Assembly (NCBI RefSeq): GCF_018873765.1
Contig: NC_057920.1
Span: forward strand, 14,583,307 to 14,647,306
DNA length: 64,000 bases
From: Telopea speciosissima
Lineage: Eukaryota; Streptophyta; Magnoliopsida; Proteales; Proteaceae
Direction of reading: 5' to 3'
In this document: positions 53,501-64,000 of the stretch, one piece after another
Layout: the number at the start of each line of letters is the position of its first letter
Position numbering within the stretch: position 1 is the stretch's first letter
The notes under the pieces: generated by a model
What the model was told of the DNA's origin: nothing
Database searches by the model: none
Seen by the model: only the letters and a program-made list of their open reading frames with translations
Program-made: the position numbers and the translations under genes

Positions 53501-56500
53501 TTCACTTGATGCTATGGTGGTAGCTTTTCTAATTTCTATTTTTTAATTTTTAAGATACACTGCTATGACTTACTCCCCCAATGCACAGTTCAAGAGTTCT
53601 ATGACCAACATAGTTAGAATACCAAGGTTGGACTTGTAAATTCAGAAAGTTTCCATGCTTATAATTGTACATTGTCATGATCAGAAGTCCATGTATTAGT
53701 GATTGTTAGTTAATTGAGTTACCTCCCTCTACTTGAAATGAGAAAAACATTAGAAACTGAGTACATGAGCCATGCTACACTAAATAAAGGGATGAACTTC
53801 TATACTTACAATACTATCTATCTGACCGATGATGTTGCCGTAATGTAATGCAAGACCACATACACCTAATTTTTGACATTTGTGAATTGGATCCTTGCTA
53901 ATCAATGCTGTACCTGTCAGAACTTATAAAACGTTAGAAATTTTTGGAGGTGAAATCTAGTATGTCTTACAAAGACATGTAGTTAACTGTCATTGAATGA
54001 AACATTTTCTTTCTCCAACTTTTTTTATTAATAGCCAATAGGTGGCAATAATCACATATTCATCCAGTGAGAATCAACCACAGAAACAATTTTTTTCTGT
54101 AGACTCTTACAAACTCTGACTTTCTAGAATATATATTTTTTTAATTTTGAATTAAAATTGGACCAAACTTTTGACAAAACATGATTGGTTTTGATAGCAC
54201 AGAAATGAAGGAATCTGAATTAATTAACCAGGGCTTTTTATAAATCCAAACAAAAAGAATTAAGATTTAAGATAGAAAGAAAATTGATAAGCATCTAACA
54301 ATCACTTTGGAATGGCATTACAAAAGGATACAGAAGCAGCCTCACAACTAAAAATGCATAAGCTTCGGAGCCTAAATAGAGCTATATTTACCTGGGAACA
54401 TCAAGGATACAGTCAGGAACATCTTTTGTACATAATAGTGAAGTGCCAGAAATAGTAGGGTTCCTATTACAAGAGCCCAGGTCACATAGAGATAGAGAAG
54501 AGTGGAGAAACAGGTTTTCTAGCCAAAGGTTCTATTGAACAGTTGCTTGATTTTTATTCGTCACCAAAGTAAACATTTGCTTCATTTTTGTGTGTTATCA
54601 CAAATCAACATTTAAAAATAGAAAAAAAAATGAAATATAAAGAGAATCAAAAGCATCCATAAGACCTAAGACGAGAAAATACAGAGTTAGTCAATACAAA
54701 GCATGGGCTACAATTTCAGGGAAGGGCGATCATGCACGCACAAATAAATGCATTAAATCAATATTATACACGAATCAGTATTTTATCAGATTCATGTCCT
54801 AAAATGAACTATTTGTTTATGAACACTTACCATTATTTCCAAAGGCTTCCATGATCTCTTCATGAATGAAAGTAACAATGTCAACAAGCTTTCCCATGAC
54901 CTGCAATGGATTCCGTGTCATAAATCCAAATATCATTAATGTTGACAATCACACACAGATTTTGAACTAACTTCCAAGTCAGCAAGGCACTATAGAAATT
55001 TAAAAAAAAAAGTTTGTACTGAGTTGATTCTATAAAAGTAAATCCAAATAAGTTCAATATTAAAACAAGTAAAACATTCTCTGACCTTTGATGTCATGAC
55101 CTGTAGTAAAATACTCTATTCTAGAGAAAAAAGTTAACAATAAAATGCAAAATGGCTTCATAAGAAAATCATAAAGGGGATGGAAAACGAATTCCATCGA
55201 AAACTTCTCCAAAAAATCACGGATTCTTTTCACAATAAATAATAACAAGTGATGCATCAACAAATACCTCTTCCAAATTTTTTGACCAAAGAGACTTCTT
55301 TTCCAAACTCCTCACAAGCTTTCTTTGGTGTTTTAGTTCACTTTGCAATATCATGAGATTCTCTCCTACAAAACCAAATAAAATATCTACCCGATAAGAA
55401 ATTATACCCTACTGTTTGTAGAGATCATTCAAGTCTCTTATCAATCAGAGAATATACCAATATAACATATGAAAAGAAATTCACAAATATATTTTGCACA
55501 CATTGACATAGAAAAGGAAGTGAAAGAAAATCACTAAACCTAAGACTAACAAAAACAAAAGGTATAAACAAGTTGGTATAAAGAAGTAGAACCAACAAAA
55601 TAGAAAGAGAGGTACTAGGAGACAGCACGCTTAAAAAGAAAATACTGTGTTAGAGAATTCCATTGGATCTATGTTATGAAATTACCAGCATAAGCAATTG
55701 AATTTATTTATGTTGATGTGTTTCAACTCATTAAAATTTGCAGTTTCCTAAATATTCAATACAACACAAACTAATATAGAAACAATAAAGACAATAGGAC
55801 ATGAAACATGATAGAATTTGGATCAGACGTATGTAGACCTGACTCAAGTTCTCAAGCAGGCATCATTGGGAATTATCAGTGGAGAAGCACTTCGATGCAT
55901 TCAAAATTCGATATCTAATGGGTATATCTGATGTTTCTTGCAATTTGGAACATCTTGACCATCAAGTTTGTGTTAAAAGTTCAACAACAGTTACAGTGGT
56001 TCAGTAATCTTTAAAAAATTATTAGTTACTAAAATATGTTTAACTATACTGAACCATATTAGTTATTCAGGTCCCAACTCAAGGTTTTGGAATTATTTTT
56101 TCTATATAGTTAACATATGTGAAACATTGCACAACAGATCCATACTACAAAGCCACAGAAAGAAGCAGCTTGGTGTAACCATTTTGTCAAATTATTTCAT
56201 TTTACAATAACAAAATCTGTGTACAATGCTCCTTAAAATAAACTTAATTCCATAATTGTGGATAAACAAATTGCAAAACAATGCTTGATACTACTTAAGA
56301 AATCAATCTTGTCTTGTATTCCACTTGCATTTTTTTAGTTTGTATGCATCCTCTTGAACCTAGAAGTAGAACATTCCTCCAAGTCCTCCTCATGCAAAAA
56401 ATATTACCACCACTCAACCCATGAGAACAGAATTTTTAGGGATTTCTTAGGTGAATTCAATATTCAGTTTTCCTCAGAGCAGTGATCCAATGCCTCCATC

Positions 56501-59500
56501 AATGAGATCTACTTGCAACTTATATTAGATCATAGACATTGTCATTGACACATATTTACATAATTGCTCAATCTTGGACTAATTATGTGGCTTTATATTT
56601 GATTAGTGAAAGAATCTGATTAAAAAATTGATTTTTGACAAGATCCAAAAAACCAGCTGAAAAAGTTACTAAGAATTGCTCTATAGACATCTTTGAAAAA
56701 TTATGGTAAGAGATTCAACCTCCTTGAGTGAGATGCAAGGACTCTAGTTCCTCCACCTTCTGTCGATAATCTTGTTCAAATCTATCCAATGCATGTAACT
56801 CATGGTACAATTCCTACAAATGAAAATGTTTGTAAATGCAGGAAACCAATGTCAGATAGAAGACTAGCATAATAATCAAATAAAGTGTGCTTCCATTAAT
56901 CTGTAAATAAAATCATCCAATATGTGACTAATAAACAACAAATCTATCACAGTAGAATGTTCAGTGTGATTGTAGAATTATATGGACAATAAAAACCAGC
57001 TTTGCAGTAAGCTACTACTAAGCTGACAACTTAAAGGAAGCAACAGATGAAGAAGTTAATCACATAGATTTGATTTAAAGTCATCTACAAACAAAACAGA
57101 AGTTCAGAAAGTTAACCATTTGATCCCGAGTAAAATCTAGCCATGAACAAAAATACTTTTATGTGGGAAAAAAAGAGTATAATAGTATATGATATTGATG
57201 TTACTAGTTTAAGCACACCATAGAAAAAAACTGAAAATCTCTCAAACAGGCAATTAAATATGCTGCGCTCTCACTAGCAGTCACTTGATTTCCAGAGGTC
57301 ATGTGCAGCCAAATGCATGCTCACTTTGTACAACAGATACAAAGAGTTAAATTTGCTTTATTAACTCCCTTTTGCTAATCAGGTTTGGGACGAAGTAATT
57401 GCTTCCACTGTTGTGAGATGGATCCCCCCCCCCCACCTGATCTTTGCCTTTCGCAAAAGCATCTTTAGGGTAAGAGGCTATGGTTGGTATTTCCAGGAGC
57501 TATTATTTGGTACGCCTTTGGAGGGCAAGAAATCATAGGGTCTTCAAATGCTGCGCTGGTCTATGTGGTGGTAAATAGTGTTAAACACAATCTCATATGG
57601 CGGGCTCTATAGATCAACTATGCTATAGTGAAATGATATGCATCATCATGCAAAACCCAATTGGAATAGGGTGCCTATGTTGCACACATGTAAGTAAATC
57701 TATGATTTAAGGCATACAGCCATTGAAAAATATGAGCATCCCTGAAACTAGGGACCAGAGGCCTGTCTTTATTGACCTAATTATAAAATCACAGCAATAA
57801 TTACTTCCCATCCATACAGAGTAAACGTTGAAAGATCAATGCTCATCCAAACCAATTTTATCCCAATTTTTCTCTCCACAATACTGACATCAAGAACAGA
57901 GTAATATTGACTCACAGTTCTTTCATAACCCCCCAGGCTTCATAACATGGTTCTCACTAATCAGAGAGGACATGAAAGATATCACAATACATCAAACAAG
58001 TAGCAGGTGAGTGAGAATTGTAGAATGGATAAATAAAGCATGTGGATGCCTCCCATCAAGAGGTACATACAAACTATTATGTATTATATATAACAGAAAA
58101 TCATCCCTAACAGTTGCTTTTTCTCTGAATACGATCAAATTCAGTGTCAATTAAAATGGACATGTTTTAATAGTAATCATACAGCACACATTTATAGCTG
58201 ATAGTAATCATGCAGCACACATTTATCGCTGGACATAGCAAAGTTAATAGTTATACAGTATCGATTCACCAAACTTCCTGAGATGAACATTAAGAGAAAC
58301 AACCAAAAACTGTGGAAAACATACACAGAAATAAAAGGGTGAGCAATATAATGAAAATGAAATATACTTACAGCAGTATTCAGAGCCAAAGTTGCTAGTT
58401 CATGCATTGTCATTTCTACGTCTTCTTTGTTCTGCCTGTGGGTTGTAGTATCTGAATCCAGCCTGTAAAGTAGAGACATTCAATGAAACATGTTCCTTTT
58501 GTCAGTAACTGTCAGGAATTTAATTTGCAAAATTTGAAAAGCTATTAAGTATCCAACTTACTTTTGAAAACAGCGACCCAGGTTGTGCCATTGTGGATCT
58601 TTACATAGGTCACCAAACCTAAATACTTCTGTGGAGAACACATCCCACTCCTCCCTGAAAAGAAGGCAAAGGAAATAAAACAACAACAAAGAAAGAGAGG
58701 CAAAATATATATATATATGCCACCAAACAAAATCCTTAAATTTGTATGTAAGAAAACATGGACAAAATTCCATAAGACTACAAATCTAAAATGAAGCCCA
58801 AAGCTTTGAGCTCAAGCTCACACAAGTCCGCTCCACACCTTTTGTCAGCAGCGGCAATCCTTAGCAATTCCTCCATATCTGTTGACACTAGTCGTTGTAC
58901 CCCATCTGAGTGTAGGATCTCCTTTTTCAGGAACTGGATACTTTCCTTAGACAGAGATTGCAAAAGATTTGCACCTTTGACAATTGTATTAGCTACTTCA
59001 AATGCCAAGATAGATATTTTGTTCTTTCTGGAAGTCATCCCAGAAACAAATCCAGTACTGGCGTTCAAATTTGACATGCTACTTCCAAGTGTGTCTAAAA
59101 CCTCCACAGCCCTCTCTAGTCCAACAATGCGAGCCCTTCCCAAAATTGAGCCCATATGTGGCACCTACAAAAGGTAAAACAATCAAGGTGGACTCACAAA
59201 CTTTGCACTTCAATATGAAAATAATACAGAGTGCCAAAACTATTTTATGGATGTCATACACAGCGACACAACCAACTGTCAAGGCACAGATATTCCACTC
59301 AACAATGTATATTTGAGTACAACCAATAGAAAAACTTCCACTAAAATGATACAAAACAAGGGCCAGATTTTCCGCCCATGAACAGAACTTGATATTTAAC
59401 CTCTGGTGCAACATACTCTAGATTTGATATACTTCTTTCCCACCTAACATTTCTTGGAATCAGCAGCTAAAAAACTTGTAAAAGGACCCGGGGAGCCGAA

Positions 59501-62500
59501 AAAAGTTAAATTCAAGACCTTTCCAAGTTGATTTACAGGTGGAGCTCCCAAGGCATCATGGGTCTAGTGGACCCAACACCGCATGTAGCATCCCCAACAT
59601 GGGGATGGCTAAATTACTTGGTCTTCTGATTCAATTTTCTCAAAAACCCACATTCAACTTATGACAATCATTGAGGTAAGTTTATATATATTCTCAGCTT
59701 ATAGTTTGTCAATTTGATTATTATCCAGGCTCAATTTTAAGTTGTCCAAATCAGTTTTTCTATTTGAGTTTTCCTTTTATTGGGAAATTCAGGGTCAACT
59801 TCTATAATATTCAGCAGCTCAAGGTTTTATTTTATAATTACTCACAGAATGAATGGAAATAGGAACAATGAAAGGGAAAAGAATGTGGAAACATCAAATT
59901 TTCTTTTCCTCCCTTCTTTTTCGTGAGAAGTTAGTAGGGGTTTTCTTAAAATACTTCCTCTTAAACATGGGACCATCTATATAAGCTCCTTTTTTTTTTT
60001 TTTTGGGGGGGGGGGGTGTCAAGCTAAATAATTTATTAACATTGACATAAATTGCTAAGAGATGTGTCAGATCAATTGGTGAAGCTACAATTTAGTGCTT
60101 TTCTTCATAGGTTTGGATTCATATGCTGTTAAGTTGCCCTTTCAGGTGAAATGATAATGAAGATTTGTAACTTTTAGTACACAATAGACTTAGTACTCCT
60201 TCCTCTCCTTCTTTTTCTGTTTCTCCTTCTCTTTTTATTAAATAATCATAGAAAATTCATTGATCTTGAAGGCATACAAATATGAGACAAGACAGAACAC
60301 CGAAAGGAGAGAGAGAGACAGAGGAGGAGGAGGAGGAGGGAAAAAACATGCACAAAAAAGGAACAGATATGACTCACCCAGAAAAGGGAAGGCCAAGGAA
60401 TCACCCTTTGGTTCCCACAGCTCCATCAGAATCATCCTTTATTATTTTATGGACCAATTCATGAAGGAAAACCTTTTACACTAATACAACTTCATATACA
60501 CCAACTGGCACCACCAAAGAGGAAAACTAGAACACAAAGACTGAGAACAAAGAGAGCTAGAAAGGGAGATCATGGTCAGACTCAACGGGGAAATTTTCTC
60601 CCTTCAACCCTCACATTCCCCTCAACAGCTAAATACTATGCTTTTGATCCCTTACCTCATTTGCTGCCAGTGCAACCAAGGGATTAGTCAGTCACAAGGG
60701 TTCCAGCTACTATACCATCCAGTAGACAAACACTCAAAAACTTGCTATGGACTTATGGCCAAAGTAAATGATGACATATTTCCCTTACCAGATCACGCTT
60801 TCATGCAAACTACCTCTGAATAGGGGTGTCAACGGGTTTTTATATTTGGAATAGTGGGAAATATTGTATAAGATCAAATCAGTAATGCAGCAGATCAGAA
60901 CACTAGAATACCAGAACCGAGAGTGAGGAGATGGAGAAGAGGAAAGGGGACTGTTGGTTGCAATAATCGAGCTTAGCAGCCCCACCCCCTATTGTCTTAT
61001 TTATACTGAGATTACAAAAGAGGATTCCTAATCATATTCGGATTCAAAAATATAAAATAGAAAGTAAACTAAACCTAGTTGTAAACCACAATAGAAATAG
61101 GAGTTAAATAGGGACGAATCTCAAATAGGATATTATCCTAGTCAAGATTATCTCCAGCCCTAACAACTCAATACACTTTAACAAGTAAAATGAGCAAACG
61201 GTACATGAATGAGATAATTAGGGGGTTCAAATCAGCATGAGAAAGGAATATATTGAAATTTATGAAATTGGGGATTTAGATGTGCATGATACCTGATTCA
61301 GATATTTAGGGATTTAAACCACCATGAGAGAAGGTATACATTGAAACAAACAGTACCGTCTATAGGTTTGGAAACCAGAACAATTATTAAGAACAATCAT
61401 TTTGAGCAAGTCAAGGTTAGGGAAAGATACCTCATAATCTAAATCTGGTGTTCTAACAAAATCACACACTTTTGGATAAAATGATTCTCACCTGAAGGAG
61501 AGAGAGAGAGATCGTAGCTGGCTCGCTGCTGGCCACCGGTGTCGGTGTCTACAAAGTGTATGGAGTGAAAATGGGGTTTCGCAATCGGGGGTTGGGGAAG
61601 AAGTGTAGGTATCGAGGGTTTAGCGTATTGGGGATTTGGAGTATAGAAACATATACTATTATATAGGGCCAGGTTAGGCAGGGTCAGGCTCAGCCCGAGG
61701 CATCAACCCAGGCACGGCCCGGCCAGGGCAAGGAAACTATTAAGCCCCAGCCCGCCCAGCGAGCTGAAAAACCGGGCCCAGGCCCTGCCTAGGCTCAGGG
61801 TGGGCTCGGGCTGGCCGGGCTTTTTTTGACACCCCTACCTCTGAATATTGTAGACTTCTAACACTGTGACCTCGAGTTTTCTAAGTAAAACATCGACCAT
61901 TCCTATGCCTTTGTGGATTCTAACCCCCCCCCCCCCGCCCCAACCCCCCAAAAAAAAAAAAAAGTTGACTGCTCATGGCAATGCCATTTGCTTCAGATTC
62001 AATGGAAGATAGGTATAAATAAATGTCCCTAATCTATCTTTACTAAGTCAATGGTTACACCAATCAAATCCTGTTTTCAAGTTTCTAAGTCTATAGCTTT
62101 CTCTGACATTTTAGGGAAGGGAAGGAGGGGGAGGACGACCAAAAAGAAATCCCAGTTTGCTTTCTCCAAACTGAATTATTGACTCTTTAGTGATCAGATT
62201 AATTCTGGATATCAGAGATCAGATAATTGTTCTAAGCATCTCCTTTGAACATAAAAAATTAAAGAATTCCCAGCATTTGTCTTGCATAAGACAGGGGAGA
62301 GATGAGAAATATCACATTTCCTATTACAACAAGCTCCATAATTGAAATGTTGTTATCAGCTAGTTTTTAAGGATCTTTGGTAGTCCAGAAGGCTTACAAA
62401 TTTCCCTACTTAATGTATTTGTCCAAGTCATAATTTCTGGTAAGATAACAGGCATTAACTGTAACATGACCTGATGGATAAGCATCCCAGACAGGTTTCT

Positions 62501-64000
62501 GTATCTGATCCTTCAATATAAAAGGGAATTGCTTGAATAAATTGAATAGATGAATTTGGAAAGAATCCTTTGGAGAGTTTTGGATACTAGGATATATGAT
62601 ATGGTAACTTGTATAAAGTTTTGGGCTATTCAGTAGGGAAGGGTAGAACAAAGGAAATTTGTGAGTTATTAGAAGCCTAGATGCTACATGAGAGGTTGGG
62701 AGCCTTCTCTGTCACTGATGTTCCATCTAGTCCTCCAGAAGGTGAGATTCAATGCCAACCAAAAGAGCAAACTAGAGCTAATGGCACATCGAGAAAGGTC
62801 AGCAAAACTTTATGGTATTGACTGGAGACAGATTTACTAAGATTTCAAAATCAGGAACCATGAGAAACAACGTTGTTCGGGCCAACCATCACCCACAGAA
62901 TGCTAAACTAGGGAGAACTTCCTAAATCAAGGGCCACTCTCATCACTTCCAGTTTCAACACAATCCATCCAGATCTTCCTTAAGGCAAAAAAGGCTCATT
63001 AATGCTGAAAATAAATTTATCTAAAATAATTTCCTTCCTATAGACCACAAATTGCATGATTTTACCACATATGTTGCATAGAGTCATGGTTAAGAATTAC
63101 AGGATAGTTCTTGGATTGCATATTTAAAAAGAAAGTTTACAATTTCAATGAAGTAGCAATATATGGATAAGACGCGCTCTGACCATAACGCAAACAATTC
63201 TGGTAATCCATCAGGGCTACAAGTTCTTTTGGGAAGATGCTTGAAAACAATCTTTTTTATACCTCATGAGCCAAAATTAATCGCTCAAATTTCAATTGAA
63301 CCCAGAAAGGGGAGATGCTAGAATGGTGGCAGAGTTTAGTAGTTTACTAGTATCTTCATCTCATCTATGGTTATCCTTGTGATATGTTTTTTACAGGATT
63401 TTAGTTTGCTAAAATGGAGAGTTTCTGTCTGAAATGATTTGATGGTACTGCAATTGGATTATGTCGAACACCTAGGATTCATTGGCTTATTTCCAAAAGC
63501 CAGCTGTACAAGAATTTCTAATAGAAGTGTAACATGTCTGGAAAATTTCTTGTAGAGCACTATAATACGAAAATTTCTGTATGATGTGGCTCTCATTAGT
63601 TGCTCATCATGATTTTGAGTGATTGAAATCTATCTTATAATATAGATTAAGAAAATGATCTATGAGCTATGAAGATATATCATCGCCACGAAACCAAAAA
63701 ATCATTGCCCAGTGAAAACGACTAAAATAATAAAGAGAAAGAAAAAAGAAATATAGGAACTACCTTGCTGGACGCCGTCCTTGTTGGTCGCGCCGGCTTC
63801 AATTCACCAGAAATGGGTAACGGGAACTCGCAAGAATCGCCCTTTGTCTGGCAAAATTCATAAACATTCACATCGGAAAACGAGAGAGCATCTTTTGACT
63901 CCTCTCGAGAGCTCTTAATCCTTTTGATCTTTTCAGGGTACTTGAAACCATCGGTCCAGTTTATTACACCTCTGTTCGGTGATCCAGCCGAACAGACCCC
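50573..64000 (-). CDS. PSI1: PSK SIMULATOR protein (DUF3475-DUF668), nearly complete
   Basis: PSI proteins are plasma-membrane-associated growth regulators linked to phytosulfokine signalling. Twelve exons join without a frame break into 746 residues: 64,000-63,764; 59,164-58,839; 58,654-58,562; 58,462-58,372; 56,813-56,720; 55,365-55,268; 54,900-54,831; 53,913-53,810; 52,311-52,195; 51,900-51,824; 51,688-51,644; 51,461-50,573. The first visible residues are GVCSAGSP, so the initiator Met (and probably a myristoylated Gly) lies just beyond the window. DUF3475 is at about 128-184 (KISILAFEVANTIVKGANLL), then a coiled region (LYHELHALDRFEQDYRQKVE). DUF668 spans about 350-435 (GVCGLALHYGNIIGQIDSI, LPPNARDTLYHALPPGVKA). 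FGWVGEWA and LQTLYHADREKTELYILELV follow. The C-tail has lineage-specific repeats. Intron 1 is 4.6 kb. PSI1 versus PSI2/3 is not certain. Confidence 0.93.
50623..50724 (-). repeat. 51-bp in-frame duplication near the PSI C-terminus
   Basis: Two adjacent 51-bp units (50,623-50,673 and 50,674-50,724) encode GLRLSKSTGSSPMSSV and GLRLSKSTGSSSMTSV. The units differ at a few bases. The RLSKS element is conserved once in PSI relatives; here it occurs twice. Confidence 0.9.
50850..51230 (-). repeat. five ~24-residue repeats in the PSI C-terminal tail
   Basis: Successive units read NGKINGEALLLRPETCQSSS, NGKINGEALLLLPETHQSSS, IGKINCESLVLQTKYHQGSS, then two diverged units around NGTTNSKVVLQ and SETNIKTPLPEPENQQESS. 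The first two are nearly identical at the DNA level, and the divergence rises towards the C-terminus. The repeats are polar and Ser-rich. Confidence 0.88.
52611..52665 (-). mobile_element. Au-like SINE / RTE tail fragment in PSI intron
   Basis: The plus strand shows AACAAGCCTTGTCCCAACT then AGATGGGGTCGGCTACA, the same 3' core as at 5,730. No tRNA-like half is visible. It lies in the intron between exons 9 and 8 (52,312-53,809), as does a separate RTE fragment. Confidence 0.5.
52985..53077. mobile_element. Tourist-like (PIF/Harbinger) MITE with TAA target duplication
   Basis: This 93-bp element starts GGCTCCGTTTGTTTCGG and ends CCGAAACAAACCGAGCC, with TAAAATTTTACA arms inside. TAA flanks it on both sides (52,982-52,984 and 53,078-53,080), the 3-bp duplication of Tourist MITEs. 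It is in an intron of the PSI gene. Confidence 0.8.
53200..53465 (+). mobile_element. RTE-type LINE reverse transcriptase C-terminal fragment
   Basis: The plus strand encodes MMHGSESWGVRKQHINKLTV, NEMRVLKWRSGKTRKD and, in another frame, IHDKFKESRLKWYGDVQW then LVKRG. This is the characteristic end of plant RTE-clade LINE proteins ('YGSECW..K..H..KL..AEMRMLRW...K.R.D...RLRWFGHV'). Stops and frame changes show it is dead. It lies antisense in a PSI intron. Confidence 0.8.
59165..60822. other. PSI intron 1, distal part
   Basis: Intron sequence next to exon 2. It contains a T16G12 tract at about 59,990-60,017 and a GAG-rich segment at 60,308-60,340. No gene is supported. Confidence 0.5.
60823..61835. 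mobile_element. 1.0-kb non-autonomous element with GGGGTGTCAA ends and 12-bp flanking repeat
   Basis: The element begins GGGGTGTCAACGGG and ends with the complement TTGACACCCC. It is flanked by TACCTCTGAATA on both sides (60,811-60,822 and 61,836-61,847), a perfect 12-bp direct repeat. The last 180 bp are the GC-rich GGGCC-type repeat seen elsewhere in the window. No transposase is encoded. It lies in PSI intron 1. Confidence 0.75.
61848..63763. other. PSI intron 1, proximal part
   Basis: Intron sequence between the 1.0-kb element and exon 1. A C13-C6-A13 composite tract lies at 61,925-61,963, the complement of the T/G tracts at 50,450 and 59,990. No gene is supported. Confidence 0.5.

Noticed and set aside
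58791-59177. 128-codon plus-strand frame opposite PSI exon 2
   Set aside because: It mirrors a conserved coding exon on the other strand; the minus-strand reading has the DUF3475 motif and proper splice sites.
1-64000. CRISPR arrays, prokaryotic operons, organelle insertions or tRNA clusters
   Set aside because: None was seen; direct repeats in the window are explained by gene-internal repeats, minisatellites and transposons, and I could not fold any segment by eye into a convincing tRNA.

Overview
This is nuclear DNA from a flowering plant. The evidence is GT-AG introns, plant-only gene families (a chloroplast import receptor, a dirigent protein, a PSK SIMULATOR protein), L1- and RTE-type LINEs, an Au-like SINE tail, and many short foldback DNA elements (MITEs). 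It is AT-rich and repeat-rich. I cannot name the species.

Layout, left to right. 1-790: the 5' end (two exons, minus strand) of the AP endonuclease APE2, which runs off the left edge. 1.7-9.7 kb: mobile-element debris, including a 277-bp LINE stub with a 12-bp target duplication, a complete 3.0-kb solo LTR with a 5-bp target duplication, a LINE 3' fragment and a MITE. 10.3-15.5 kb: a large intronless-CDS TOC132/TOC120-type preprotein receptor whose acidic domain carries seven 58-residue repeats. 17.5-20.0 kb: two LINE remnants, one scrambled by an inverted/direct duplication and one with a twin-priming inversion. 20.3 kb: an snRNA-like promoter motif pair. 22.7-23.3 kb: a dirigent protein gene. 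26.3-46.4 kb: three tandem, same-strand amidase-signature genes encoding secreted-type enzymes; their flanks and introns are full of duplicated blocks and MITEs. 48.0-49.0 kb: a secreted, probably GPI-anchored protein with a lectin-like domain. 50.6-64.0 kb: a twelve-exon PSK SIMULATOR (PSI1-like) gene; the reconstructed exons stay in frame to the stop codon and the initiator ATG lies just past the right edge.

The genes are ordinary unlinked plant loci; only the amidase array is a functional cluster, produced by tandem duplication. I see no CRISPR-like, phage-like or otherwise new multi-gene system. The best signals are molecular fossils with readable history (template switching, twin priming, precise intron loss, insertions with paralogous empty sites) and internal repeat expansions inside TOC132 and PSI1. 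A structured segment downstream of an snRNA-type promoter is the one candidate for an unrecognised RNA.
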